Below, one piece after another: positions 16,595 to 25,459 of a stretch of DNA of 64,000 bases. Both the position numbers and the translations under genes were made by a program. This stretch comes from AC-56 sp963798705 (GTDB lineage Bacteria; Actinomycetota; Thermoleophilia; Solirubrobacterales; 70-9). Each line of letters opens with the position of its first letter. Position 1 is the stretch's first letter. Below the pieces are notes generated by a model, which was not told where the DNA came from, did not search any database, and was given only the letters and a program-made list of their open reading frames with translations. The DNA lies in assembly GCA_963798705.1 (NCBI GenBank), contig CAWCTW010000005.1:1116001-1180000 (forward strand), written 5' to 3'.

Positions 16595-19500
16595 CTACTC
16601 GGTCGAGATGTTCGGGTCCGCTTGGACCTTGTGCGGGAGGATCATCAGGAAGTTCTCCTGAGCACCCGACGCCAGGCCGAGCATCCGCTTGGCTTCGTCG
16701 CCCTGATCGGTGGCCCGCAGCTCATCCGCGTGGTGGCCCAGCAGCTCCTGGACGTCCAGGACGCCCTCGTCGTCCAGCTCGGTGAGCTCGACCTTGGCTC
16801 CCTCGCCCAGGCGGCGGCGGATCGCGTCGGCGTCGAGGTTCCAGTCGGGGGCGACGCGGACGTAGACGCGCCCGCCGGTCATGCCGGCGCATGCCCAGGG
16901 CCCGATGTCGCCGAGCACCACGGCGCGGCCGGACGTCATGTACTCGAAGGCGAACCCCTTTGCGTTCGCCCGGTCGACGACGCAGCCCCGGGAGTCGTCG
17001 AGCGGCTCCTCGGGCTCGCCGCCCAGCACGACGTCGGCGCCCGACAGCCGGATGCAGAAGCGCGAGTCGGCTGAGCCCTGGACGAACAGCCGGCCCCGCT
17101 GGGCGCCGTAGGCGAACGACTTGCCGACCGAGCCGTTGACGCGGCGCCCGTCGGCGTTCCTGCCCTTCATGATCGAGACGGTGCCCCCGAGCATTGTCTT
17201 CGCAACGCCGTCCTGGGCGCCACCCTCGACCCGGATCACGAGGCCCCAGGCGTTGAAGGCACCCAGTCCCTGGCCGGCCACCGAGCCGCCGTTGAAGTCG
17301 AGCTCGGCGAGCACGTCGGTCGGGTCACCCGCGGGCGCGGATTCGTAGATGCGCGCTCTGGAGATCGCGCCCGCGAGCTCGGTGCCGAGGACGCGGTCGT
17401 GCGAATCGATCGGCCGCGGGAACTCCTCGCGCACCGGCCCGCTGACGAAGACCTCGCCCGCCAGGCCCGCAAGCCGGGTGGAGACCTCCTTGGGCTCCAT
17501 GCGGATCGGGCGCGCTCGCACCAGCCCGGCCTCGGCGCGAACCTCGGTGGCGACCAGCTCCTCCTCGGCAACCGGCATGTCGATCGGCTCGAGATCGAGG
17601 AACTCCTCGAGCGGCGTGATCAGCTCGGTCAGATCGAGGGCCTTCGCGTGCGAGATCTGCTCGAGCAGGTCGTAGCGGCCCACCAGGTCCTGGGCGCGCT
17701 CGTAGCCCAGCCCGGCGACCACCCGCTTGACCTCCTCGCCCATCGCCTTGAAGAACCTGGCGCAGCTTTCGGCGGCGGGGTCGACGTGCTGCGGGGTGAA
17801 CTTCTTCAGCCCGTGCTCGGTGGCCTGCTCGACGGTCTCGATCTGCGTCGCGATCCCGACGTGGCACGTGTCGAGCTGGCAGCCGCGGCAGATGGTGCAC
17901 CCCAGCGAGACCATCGCCAGGGTCCCGAAGGCCACGCGATTGGCTCCCATGCAGTGAAGCTTCACGATGTCGTGTGCGTGGCGGTAGCCGCCGTCGGCCC
18001 AGATCTCGACCCGGTTGCGGATGCCGGCCTCCATCAGCGCCCTGTGGACCGCCCGCGTGCCGATGTCCGACGGCAGCCCGACGTGGCGCAGGGCGTGCTG
18101 GCGCGCGGCGCCGGTGCCGCCCTCGAAGCCCGACAGCGTGATGATGTCCGCACCCGCCTTCGCGATGCCCAGGCCGATCGTGCCCACGTTGGGGACGACC
18201 GGGACCTTCACGGAGACCCGTAGGTCGGGGTTGACGGTCTTCAGCTCGTCGATCAGCTCCGCGAGGTCCTCGATCGAGTAGAGGTCGTGGTTGTTGGAGG
18301 GTGAGATCAGGTCGGTGCCGGGCGAGGCGTTGCGCGCCTCGGCGACCTTCTCGGAGACCTTGCGGCCGGGGAGATGACCCCCCTCCCCCGGCTTCGCCCC
18401 CTGGCCGATCTTGATCTCGGCGACGTACGAGGAGTTCAGCATCTCCGCGGAGACGCCGAAGCGCCCCGACGCGACCTGCTGGCCCCGCCACTTGCGGTAG
18501 TGGCCGTACATGTCCTGAATCTCGCCGCCCTCTCCGTTGATGCAGAGGATGTTGATCGCCTTCGCCGCCTCGGCGTAGGCGCGGAAGGCCGGCTCGGACT
18601 GGGACCCGAAGCTCATCGACGAGATCACGATCGGGTAGTCGTGGTGCCCGACGGAGGCGTCCACGGACTCCGGATCGACCGCGTCGTCGCGGTCGGAGCG
18701 GACGGCCATGATGTGTCGCATCGAGATCGGGCTCTCTGTCTCGAGCCCGCGCACCTTCTCCGAGTACTCGTCGTAGTCGGAGGTGCCGTTGGCTGCGGCG
18801 ATCGCGGCCTTGTAGACCTTGGGATAGAACCGAAAGGTCTTCGCGGGCTTCGCGCCGGCCTCCCCGATGAGGATCCCGAAGCGCTGATCGGTGTCGGCAT
18901 CGAGATCGACGTAGCCGAGCCCGCCGCGCTCGGACGCCGCGTAGGTCTCCGTCTGGAAGATCTCAGCGAGCTCGGGCTTGACCCCGATCGAGGAGAACTG
19001 CCGCGCGTAGCCGCGAACCTCGTGGATCCCGATGGTCGAGATCACCTTCTCGATTCCCTTGCGCAAGGCCGAGCACAGGTTGGAGACGTCGGTGTCGTAG
19101 TCCTCGACGCAGATCACCTCGACCATCACGTAGGGACAGACCCCGTTCGCTCCCAGGCCGAGCGCCATGACGACGTCGTGGACGTTGCGGATCGCCGCCG
19201 AGCGCAGCACGATCGAGCAGCGCCGGCGGAGGTTCTCCTCGCCGGTCTCGCCGAAGCGCAACTGCTTCAGGGCCTGGTCGACCGCAGAGGTGGCCAGGTG
19301 AGGATCGAGGTAGCGGCGCTCGCCGTCGAAGACGGTGCGGTCGGTGAGGACCACCAGCTCCGCGCCCTGGCGCACGCACTTGACGGCCTCCTGCTTGATC
19401 CGCTCGATCGCCCCGTGCGTGGTCTCCGACTCGAGCAGGGCGATGTCGATCGCCGCCGCGCGGTCGCGGAACTCCTCCCAGAGGTCCTCCAGGAGGTAGG

Positions 19501-21292
19501 TCTGGTGCTCGCGGGCGATCTCGCGGTACTTCGAGTCGCCGAGCGGAGCGAGGTCGTGGTGCCCTCCAAGGATCACCGGGAAGGAGGTCTCGAGCGCGCG
19601 AGTGTCGGTGCCCGGCGAGTGGATGGACGGGCGGCGGCCGAACACCGCCCGGGTCGAGAAGTGCTCGATCTCTCGCTCGCGGTCGATCGCCGGGTTGGTC
19701 ACCACGGCGACCGTCTCCTTGAAGTAGTCGGCGAGATTCTGGCGCTCGGGTGACAGCGCCGCGAGCGGCCCGTCGTACCCCAGCGAGCCGATCGGCTCGG
19801 CGCCGTTGGACGCCATCTGCTGGCAGAGCTTGACGTCGTCGCGCTGCCAGCCGAAGCCCGCGAGGATCCGGTCCTCCACCTTAACCGGCTCCGACGGCCC
19901 GGCTGCGGTGTAGCCGGGGATCTCGGTGCCCTCGAGCGGGCCCCCCGTCTCGAGCGCGCGGTCGTAGGGGGCCACCTCCGAGGTGCTCGTTCGCCCGAGC
20001 CAGCGCTCGGCGACAACCCGCTGCATCTGCCAGTGCTCGTGGAGCTTCGACTCGCGCCGCTCGCGATCGATCGTGATCATGTACTTCTCGCCGGGCGCGA
20101 GCGGCTTCGGCTCCGAGACCATCTCCTCGCAGCCGACCACGCCGGGCTCGGAGCTGAAGATGAAGTCCTCGGGCGTCTCGAGCTTCCAGAGCGGCCGCAG
20201 CCCGAGCGCATCGGCGGAGAGGACGCACTCGTCGTCGTGACGCGCGATCAGCGCCACGGGACCCTGGGCGAAGGGACCGAACGTCTCGCGCAAATACATG
20301 TAGAACGGGCGCAGGTCCTCCGGCAGCGAGCGGATCTCGTCGACGATCGGGGGCACCACGGCCTCCATCGCCTCCGCCAGCGACAGCCCGTCGACCCGGA
20401 TGAGATGGTCGATCACCCGGTTCAGGTCCTGCGAGTCGGAGTTGCCCGGCGTGATCTGGATCCCGAGCATCCCGGCCTCCTGGCGAAGCTGCTCGATCGT
20501 GTTGATCTCGCCGTTGTGGCCGAGGACGGTGAACGGCTGCACTCGTTTGAAGGACGGCCACGTGTTCGTCGAGTAGCGGTTGTGGCCGAAGCATCCGATC
20601 GTCTCGAAGCGCTCGTCGCGAAGGTCCGGGTAGTACTCGCCCAGGGCCTTGGGGGCGCCCATCACCTTGTAGACGCAGGTGGATGCCGAGAACGACGCCA
20701 CGTGACAGCCCAGCTCCTCCTCCAGCGCGAGCATCAGGTCGAAGCAGATGCGGTGGCGGCGCCTGGTGTCGGGCAGGAGGCCGCCGACCTGCCAGAAGTG
20801 CGGCTCCTCCTCGCGGGCCGTCGGCCCGAGGGCGTGCGACTCCACCGTGCCGAGCCGCTCGGCGAGGATCCGGAAGCCGCCGCGACCGAGGATCTCGCGG
20901 GCGTCATGGAGCGGCTTCTCGGCGTCGCCCGCGCGGTCGACGAACACGTGAGCGACCGCGAAGGCCTCGTCCAGCGCCAGGGCCGGGTTGTGGCCGCCGG
21001 CGCGGACCTCCTCCGACCAGAGCTTGCGCGGGATGTCCACGAGAATCCCGCAGCCGTCGCCCTCGCCGTCGACGTTGCCGGCGCGATGCAGCATCTTCTG
21101 GAGGTTCGCGAGCGCCAGCTCGACGGGCGCGCGGCCTGGCGTCGCGTCCTTGCGCACCGACGCATAGATCGCGCACGCGTCGCGGTCCTCGACGCTGGGC
21201 GGCGAGACGCGCGGGCGATACGCCCTCTCCGGCGAATAGCGCCGCCGCTCTTCAGGCAGCGGCATCAGACGACGACTGGAGGAGCTGGACAA
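16595..21292 (-). CDS. gltB: Glutamate synthase large subunit
   Basis: A protein of about 1565 residues that makes two glutamates from glutamine and 2-oxoglutarate. Order of parts: class II glutamine amidotransferase with the presumed nucleophile in DRDACAIYASVRK and the substrate region HRAGNVDGEGDGCGI; a central domain; the FMN-binding synthase barrel with SMSFGSQSEPA and GEGGEIQDMYGHYRKW; the [3Fe-4S] cysteines Cys1132, Cys1138 and Cys1143 in CTICRGCQLDTC; and the C-terminal Gly-rich beta-helix. I prefer the TTG at 21292 because GGGAGG lies 6 nt upstream; a GTG at 21313 is possible. The amidotransferase differs from the E. coli type (CAIYA, not CGFGL), and about 40 residues precede the Cys. 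No gltD is in the window, so the electron donor subunit is elsewhere or different. Confidence 0.93.
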   Translation of the reverse strand: MSSSSSRRLMPLPEERRRYSPERAYRPRVSPPSVEDRDACAIYASVRKDATPGRAPVELALANLQKMLHRAGNVDGEGDGCGILVDIPRKLWSEEVRAGGHNPALALDEAFAVAHVFVDRAGDAEKPLHDAREILGRGGFRILAERLGTVESHALGPTAREEEPHFWQVGGLLPDTRRRHRICFDLMLALEEELGCHVASFSASTCVYKVMGAPKALGEYYPDLRDERFETIGCFGHNRYSTNTWPSFKRVQPFTVLGHNGEINTIEQLRQEAGMLGIQITPGNSDSQDLNRVIDHLIRVDGLSLAEAMEAVVPPIVDEIRSLPEDLRPFYMYLRETFGPFAQGPVALIARHDDECVLSADALGLRPLWKLETPEDFIFSSEPGVVGCEEMVSEPKPLAPGEKYMITIDRERRESKLHEHWQMQRVVAERWLGRTSTSEVAPYDRALETGGPLEGTEIPGYTAAGPSEPVKVEDRILAGFGWQRDDVKLCQQMASNGAEPIGSLGYDGPLAALSPERQNLADYFKETVAVVTNPAIDREREIEHFSTRAVFGRRPSIHSPGTDTRALETSFPVILGGHHDLAPLGDSKYREIAREHQTYLLEDLWEEFRDRAAAIDIALLESETTHGAIERIKQEAVKCVRQGAELVVLTDRTVFDGERRYLDPHLATSAVDQALKQLRFGETGEENLRRRCSIVLRSAAIRNVHDVVMALGLGANGVCPYVMVEVICVEDYDTDVSNLCSALRKGIEKVISTIGIHEVRGYARQFSSIGVKPELAEIFQTETYAASERGGLGYVDLDADTDQRFGILIGEAGAKPAKTFRFYPKVYKAAIAAANGTSDYDEYSEKVRGLETESPISMRHIMAVRSDRDDAVDPESVDASVGHHDYPIVISSMSFGSQSEPAFRAYAEAAKAINILCINGEGGEIQDMYGHYRKWRGQQVASGRFGVSAEMLNSSYVAEIKIGQGAKPGEGGHLPGRKVSEKVAEARNASPGTDLISPSNNHDLYSIEDLAELIDELKTVNPDLRVSVKVPVVPNVGTIGLGIAKAGADIITLSGFEGGTGAARQHALRHVGLPSDIGTRAVHRALMEAGIRNRVEIWADGGYRHAHDIVKLHCMGANRVAFGTLAMVSLGCTICRGCQLDTCHVGIATQIETVEQATEHGLKKFTPQHVDPAAESCARFFKAMGEEVKRVVAGLGYERAQDLVGRYDLLEQISHAKALDLTELITPLEEFLDLEPIDMPVAEEELVATEVRAEAGLVRARPIRMEPKEVSTRLAGLAGEVFVSGPVREEFPRPIDSHDRVLGTELAGAISRARIYESAPAGDPTDVLAELDFNGGSVAGQGLGAFNAWGLVIRVEGGAQDGVAKTMLGGTVSIMKGRNADGRRVNGSVGKSFAYGAQRGRLFVQGSADSRFCIRLSGADVVLGGEPEEPLDDSRGCVVDRANAKGFAFEYMTSGRAVVLGDIGPWACAGMTGGRVYVRVAPDWNLDADAIRRRLGEGAKVELTELDDEGVLDVQELLGHHADELRATDQGDEAKRMLGLASGAQENFLMILPHKVQADPNISTE

Positions 21293-21357
21293 CCGAAACC
21301 TCCCTGGATCCACGCCTTCTTCGAGCGGGCGCGCGACGGGGACAGAACGGACGCGGA

Positions 21358-21363
21358 AGTATA
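21358..21363 (-). promoter_or_regulatory. -10 box of gltB
   Basis: TATACT on the minus strand, about 65 nt before the preferred TTG start. It is a close match to the -10 consensus; no clear -35 is present. Confidence 0.45.
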
Positions 21364-21411
21364 GGGAGAACGTCGGCGGGCGAGCCGGCGGTCACTCGCC
21401 CTGGCTGCGCA

Positions 21412-21425
21412 TATAGTCCGACTAT
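21412..21425 (+). promoter_or_regulatory. parA promoter and palindromic operator candidate
   Basis: TATAGT (21412-21417) is a good -10 exactly 6 nt before the ATG at 21424, so transcription should start on the start codon. It overlaps ATAGTC-C-GACTAT (21413-21425), a perfect palindrome with 6-bp arms, which could let a dimeric repressor, perhaps ParA itself, shut the promoter. Confidence 0.45.
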
Positions 21426-22233
21426 GTCGGCGACGATCGCCGTCCTCTCTCAGAAGGGCGGTACAGGGAAGACGACCATGGTCCGCTCACTCGCGGATGT
21501 CTTCGAGCGCCTTGGCCTGGACGTCATCGCCGTGGACGCAGACCCGCAGGGCAACCTCTCCGATTACTTCGACACCGACCCGGACGCGCACCCGACCCTG
21601 GGGGACGTCCTGCTGGGCCAGGTGCGAGCCGCCGACGCGGTGCACGGTCGGGTTATCCCGGCCAACCTCCAGCTGGCCGAAGCGGAGCTGTCGCTGTCGG
21701 GGAAGATCGGGCGCGAGGTGACCCTTCGCAACGCGCTGATGGACCTGAAGCGAAACCGTGAGCTGATCCTCATCGACTGCCCCCCCACCCTGGGCCTGCT
21801 GACCGTCAACTCGCTCGTCGCCTCGACTCACGCGATCCTCTCCACTGAGGCGCAGTACTTCTCGCTTCAGGGGATGGAGCAGGCCGTTCAGGTGCTCGAC
21901 CTGGCCCACGACAGCCTCAACCCTCAGCTGGAGCTGCTGGGGGTCTGCCTGAACATCGCGAACATGCGCACGCGTCACGCGCGCCAGACGCTCGAGGCGC
22001 TGCGCGAGCGGTTCGGCGACAAGCTCTTCCGCACCGTCATCCGGCAGTCGATCGCCTACGCGGAGTCCGCCGAGCGAGCCGTCCCGATCCTGGCGTACCG
22101 GCCCGACCGGGGCTCGGACTACCTGTCGCTCGCGAGCGAGATCCTGCGTCGGCTTGGCAAGCAGGAGCTGCTGGAGTCCCTCGACGAGCTGAGCGCCGAG
22201 GTCGTGCCGGCTGGGGCATACTCACGGGCATGA
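21424..22233 (+). CDS. ParA-family ATPase (orphan)
   Basis: A 269-residue Walker-type ATPase of the ParA/Soj/MinD family. It begins MSATIAVLSQKGGTGKTTMVR with the deviant Walker A KGGTGKTT (both lysines), then VDADPQGNLSDYF (switch I) and LILIDCPPTLGLL (Walker B). These proteins form ATP-dependent dimers that position DNA or protein cargo. No parB or parS-like sequence is near, and the gene is followed by a SnoaL-like protein with an ATGA overlap, so it is unlikely to be the main chromosome-partition ParA. Positioning of a protein cluster or a small replicon remnant are possible roles. Upstream is a leaderless promoter with a palindrome. Confidence 0.88.
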   Translation: MSATIAVLSQKGGTGKTTMVRSLADVFERLGLDVIAVDADPQGNLSDYFDTDPDAHPTLGDVLLGQVRAADAVHGRVIPANLQLAEAELSLSGKIGREVTLRNALMDLKRNRELILIDCPPTLGLLTVNSLVASTHAILSTEAQYFSLQGMEQAVQVLDLAHDSLNPQLELLGVCLNIANMRTRHARQTLEALRERFGDKLFRTVIRQSIAYAESAERAVPILAYRPDRGSDYLSLASEILRRLGKQELLESLDELSAEVVPAGAYSRA

Positions 22234-22661
22234 ACGGCAGCGACGATTCCGCTTCGCTCGAGGCCGCCATCGGCACCTACAACGAGGCCTGGAACGCCCA
22301 CGACCTCGACACGATCATGTCCATGCACGCCTCCGACATGGTCTTCGAGAACCACACGGCCGGCGAGGCCGCGGAGGGCGAGGCCGTCCGCGAGCACATC
22401 GGCTCGATCTTCGACACCTGGCCCGACATCACGTTCACGACGCGCCGCGTGTACGTGAGGGACGGGCTCGTCGTCCAGGAGTGGACGGCCGAGGCCACAC
22501 ACAGGAGCGAGATGCGCCGCGGCGATCTCGTCGCCGAGCCGACGGGCAGGACGGTCACATGGGAGGGCCTGGACGTGATCCCGTTCGAGGACGGTCTCGT
22601 GAAGCGAAAGGACGTCTACTCGGACTCGGTCTCGATCCTGCGCCAGCTGGGGCTGCTGTAG
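22230..22661 (+). CDS. SnoaL-like / NTF2-fold protein
   Basis: A 143-residue protein with the SnoaL-like fold: TYNEAWNAHDLDTIMSMHASDMVFENHT at the start, then DITFTTRRVYVRDGLVVQEW and TGRTVTWEGLDVIPFEDGLV. Related proteins are polyketide cyclases, isomerases or small ligand-binding proteins; the sequence alone does not choose among them. The ATG overlaps the parA stop (ATGA), so the two are co-translated. Its TAG stop lies within an inverted repeat that also contains the stop of thrB on the other strand. Confidence 0.75.
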   Translation: MNGSDDSASLEAAIGTYNEAWNAHDLDTIMSMHASDMVFENHTAGEAAEGEAVREHIGSIFDTWPDITFTTRRVYVRDGLVVQEWTAEATHRSEMRRGDLVAEPTGRTVTWEGLDVIPFEDGLVKRKDVYSDSVSILRQLGLL

Positions 22662-22675
22662 CGCGTCGCTACAGC
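22655..22675. terminator. Bidirectional hairpin spanning two convergent stop codons
   Basis: A perfect 9-bp stem with a 3-nt loop (22655-22663 with 22667-22675). The SnoaL stop (22659-22661) is in the left arm and the thrB stop (22669-22671, minus) is in the right arm. No T-run follows on either side. Confidence 0.6.
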
Positions 22676-23562
22676 TCGGGAACGTCGGCGCCGAGCGGGG
22701 TGAAGCGAGCGCGGCGGACCTCGACGTCGCCCGCCCGCTCGCCCAGGGCCTCGACGACCTTGCCCGTGTCCTGCCAGAAGCACCAGAACAGGACCGCGGG
22801 GCCCGCGCCCGAGACCGTCGCCCCGATCGCCCCGACCTCGGCAGCCAGGCGGAGCAGCTCGACGGAGCGCGGGTAGACCTCCGCCCGGGGGATCTGGTGA
22901 AGGCGGTCGGCGAGCCCGCGAGAGATCAGGGTCAGGTCCGACTGCTCGATTCCCAGCACCAGGTGCGCCGCCGCCGCGACGTTCGCCACCGCGTCGGCCA
23001 TCGGCACCTGCGCCGGCAGGGCCGCCCGCGCGGCCGCCGTGGGGACCTCGTCCGCCGGGATCGCGAGCACGCCCTCGACGCCCTGGGGCGGCTCGAGGCG
23101 GACGGGGAGCACCGGAGTGGCCGAGGAGTCGCCGCTCGGATCCGGCGGACAGACGGCGAAGCCGCCGAACAGCGCTGCGGCGACGTTGTCCGGGTGGCCC
23201 TCGAGGTCGACCGCGTGACGGTAGACGTCCGGCGGGTCGAGACCGAGCTCGTAGAGATGGTCCGCGGCCAAAAGGCCCGCGACGATCGCCGCCGCGCTCG
23301 AGCCGAGCCCGCGCGCCACCGGGATGTCACTTCGGATCTCGAAGCGCAGCCCATCGGCCGAGTGGAGCCGCTCGAAGGCGCGCACGCAGAGGTTGTCGCG
23401 GCTCGCCGGCAGCCCGTCGCCATCGGCGTCCACTTGGAACTCTCCGGCCTCGGTGACCTCCAGCTCGAGCTGGATGTCGAGGGCCGCCGCGAGGACGTCG
23501 AAGCCGGGCCCTAGGTTGGCGGAGGAGGCCGGCACCCGGACCAGCCGCCTGCGGTCGGTCAT
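22669..23562 (-). CDS. thrB: Homoserine kinase
   Basis: A 297-residue GHMP-family kinase that phosphorylates homoserine in threonine synthesis. Visible motifs: RVPASSANLGPGFDVLAAAL at the N terminus, the ATP-binding PVARGLGSSAAAIVAG, and the C-terminal GAIGATVSGAGPAVLFW, all in family order and spacing. The length is usual. Other threonine genes (hom, thrC) are not in the window. It is transcribed towards the SnoaL gene and preceded, 4 nt away, by a thioredoxin-fold gene, so it is probably the last gene of a 24-kb-region operon on the minus strand. Confidence 0.94.
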   Translation of the reverse strand: MTDRRRLVRVPASSANLGPGFDVLAAALDIQLELEVTEAGEFQVDADGDGLPASRDNLCVRAFERLHSADGLRFEIRSDIPVARGLGSSAAAIVAGLLAADHLYELGLDPPDVYRHAVDLEGHPDNVAAALFGGFAVCPPDPSGDSSATPVLPVRLEPPQGVEGVLAIPADEVPTAAARAALPAQVPMADAVANVAAAAHLVLGIEQSDLTLISRGLADRLHQIPRAEVYPRSVELLRLAAEVGAIGATVSGAGPAVLFWCFWQDTGKVVEALGERAGDVEVRRARFTPLGADVPEL

Positions 23563-23566
23563 CGGA

Positions 23567-24109
23567 TCACTGCTTCCACTTGATTGAGCAGCCCACCGCC
23601 TCCGTGGCCGGCCGCGCGAGCTCAGCGCCCGCGAGGACCGCGTCCAGGGCCTCGCGGAGCCACTCGGCCCGTAAGGTGGGGTCCATGTGGTCGGCGTCCG
23701 GCGCGCCCTCGTAGCGGACGCGAAGGTCGCCGTCCAGCACGTACAGATGCGGGGTGACCTGCGCGCCCCACTCGCGGGCAGCCGTTTGGCTTTCGTCGTG
23801 GAGATAGGGAAACGGCCACTCCTCCGCCTCGACCCGCTCGCGCATGGCGTCCAGAGAATCGTGCGGATAGCGCTCCGCGTCGTTGGAGTTCACGGCCAGG
23901 AAGCGCACCCCGCGCGACTCGTACTGGAGCGCCACGTCCACGATTCGGTCGTGCCAGGCGAGCGCGTACGGACAGTGGTTGCAGGTCCAGACGACGACCG
24001 TCGCCTGGGGCTCTTCGGGCACCGGCAGCCTGTGAATCGCCCCGTGCGTGTCGGGCAGCTCCAGCGGGGGCGCCGGCTCTCCCACGTTCGTCGCGGTCGC
24101 TTGTGCCAT
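23567..24109 (-). CDS. Thioredoxin-fold protein (AhpC/TSA-Redoxin-like)
   Basis: A 180-residue cytoplasmic thioredoxin-fold protein. It reads VGEPAPPLELPDTHGAIHRLP, then VVVWTCNHCPYALAWHDR, a CxxC-type site (CNHC) in the redox position, followed by RFLAVNSNDAERYPHDS and a cis-Pro region VTPHLYVLDGDLRVRYEG. This pattern matches the 'thioredoxin family / redoxin domain' proteins often annotated as peroxiredoxin-like. It probably reduces disulfides or peroxides. The ATG overlaps the stop of the next thioredoxin-like gene upstream (ATGA), suggesting a redox pair. Confidence 0.8.
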   Translation of the reverse strand: MAQATATNVGEPAPPLELPDTHGAIHRLPVPEEPQATVVVWTCNHCPYALAWHDRIVDVALQYESRGVRFLAVNSNDAERYPHDSLDAMRERVEAEEWPFPYLHDESQTAAREWGAQVTPHLYVLDGDLRVRYEGAPDADHMDPTLRAEWLREALDAVLAGAELARPATEAVGCSIKWKQ

Positions 24110-24450
24110 CAGTCGCCTCCTTCGGTCATCGCCATCCTCAGAGTCTGCCGCACGTCGGCGCGGTCGGGCACCGGCGAGATCCGGCCGTCGGCGAGGCGGT
24201 ACACGCGGCAGCTCAAGCCGATGGGCTCCTCGGACACGGGCTGAACGTCCCGCCCGTCCACGCGGATGGTCGGCGAGCCCACGAACTCCTCTCGCTTCGC
24301 GTCGGCATCGGTCGCGATCTCGCGCATGGCGATCGCCTCGGGATCGAGCCCCAGGGCCTTCATCTCCCGGCGAAGGACGGCGAGCGCCTCGTCGGTGCTC
24401 GGACATCCCTGCCACCACAGGAGCTCGACGCGAGGCGATCTAACCGCCAT
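24109..24450 (-). CDS. Small thioredoxin-like thiol protein
   Basis: A 113-residue protein starting VELLWWQGCPSTDEALAVLRREM, with a single Cys where thioredoxins have CxxC, and FVGSPTIRVDGRDVQP, which is the cis-Pro strand-turn region of glutaredoxin or alkylmercury-lyase-like folds. A second Cys (SCRVYR) is near residue 80. The fold is therefore probably thioredoxin-like with a one-Cys or resolving-Cys mechanism. It overlaps the following redoxin gene by ATGA and begins 6 nt after the end of a nucleotidyltransferase gene. Confidence 0.65.
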   Translation of the reverse strand: MAVRSPRVELLWWQGCPSTDEALAVLRREMKALGLDPEAIAMREIATDADAKREEFVGSPTIRVDGRDVQPVSEEPIGLSCRVYRLADGRISPVPDRADVRQTLRMAMTEGGD

Positions 24451-24456
24451 CTTCGC

Positions 24457-25440
24457 TCAGGCGAGCGAGTCCGCTCGTCCGTAGATGGCGCCCGCGACGA
24501 TCGCGCCGGCCGGCACCTGCGAGCCGGGAAGCAGCACCGAGTGCTTGACGAGGGCACCCGACCCGACGGACGCGCCATCGCCGATCACGAGCGGTCCGTC
24601 GAGACGGGCGCCGGGATCGAGCTCGCAGCCCTCGCCGACGAGTACCCGGCCGCCGACGCCGGGCTCGCCGGTCTCGACGGCAGCCTCGTCCCCCGAGGGG
24701 TCGAGGAGACTGCCGCCGGCGTTGACCTCCACCGCGCCATCGAGCGCGTCGAGGTTGCCCTGGATGTACTCGGGCAGGGACCCCACGTCGTTCCAGTAGT
24801 CGTCGATCGGGTGCACGTGGAAGGTCACGTCGTTCTCCAGGAGCGCGGGGAAGACCTCGAGTGCGAAGTCCGCCACCGGCCTGTCCGGGAAGTAGTCGAA
24901 GATCTCGGGCTCCAGCACGTAGATCATGCAGCTGGCGAGCTCCGAGAGAGCCTCGGCGGGATCGGGCTTCTCCTGGAAGCCCTGGATTCGGCCCTCCGAG
25001 TCCGCGATCACGACGCCGTACTCGCTGACGTCCGAGACCCGCTTGACCGCAAGGGTCGCGATCCCGCCGTTCGACTCGTGGGCGGCGCGAAGGCCCGCGA
25101 GGTCGATGTCCGTGAGCGCGTCGCCGGCCATCACCAGGAAGGGTTCGTCGCCGAAGAACTCGGCGACGTTGCGAACGCCGCCCGCCGTGCCCAGGAGCTC
25201 GTCCTCGTGACTGTAGGCGAGGTCAACGCCCAGAGCTGATCCGTCGCCGAACCGCTCCCGGATCGTCTCGGGGAACCAGTGCAGGTTGGCGATCACCTCT
25301 CGAAAGCCGTGGCGCGGAAGCAGCTCCAGGATGTGCTCCATCACCGGGCGGTTGACGACCGGCACCATCGGCTTCGGGACCTCGTAGGTCAGTGGGCGCA
25401 ACCTCGTTCCGAGGCCGGCCGCCATCACCATCGCCCTCAT
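24457..25440 (-). CDS. Sugar-1-phosphate nucleotidyltransferase with left-handed beta-helix
   Basis: A 327-residue NDP-sugar pyrophosphorylase (mannose-1-phosphate guanylyltransferase or glucose-1-phosphate thymidylyl/uridylyl type). The signature MVMAAGLGTRLRPLTYEVPKPMVPV gives the nucleotide loop, with GDALTDID for metal binding and FQEKPD for sugar-phosphate contact. The C-terminal 75 residues are hexapeptide repeats (VLVGEGCELDPGARLDGPLVIGDGASVG in part), a beta-helix. It lies in a run of cell-surface sugar genes and has a close paralogue at 28222-29319. The sugar and nucleotide cannot be fixed from sequence. Confidence 0.85.
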   Translation of the reverse strand: MRAMVMAAGLGTRLRPLTYEVPKPMVPVVNRPVMEHILELLPRHGFREVIANLHWFPETIRERFGDGSALGVDLAYSHEDELLGTAGGVRNVAEFFGDEPFLVMAGDALTDIDLAGLRAAHESNGGIATLAVKRVSDVSEYGVVIADSEGRIQGFQEKPDPAEALSELASCMIYVLEPEIFDYFPDRPVADFALEVFPALLENDVTFHVHPIDDYWNDVGSLPEYIQGNLDALDGAVEVNAGGSLLDPSGDEAAVETGEPGVGGRVLVGEGCELDPGARLDGPLVIGDGASVGSGALVKHSVLLPGSQVPAGAIVAGAIYGRADSLA

Positions 25441-25459
25441 CGGCAGCGCGGCGCGGTTG

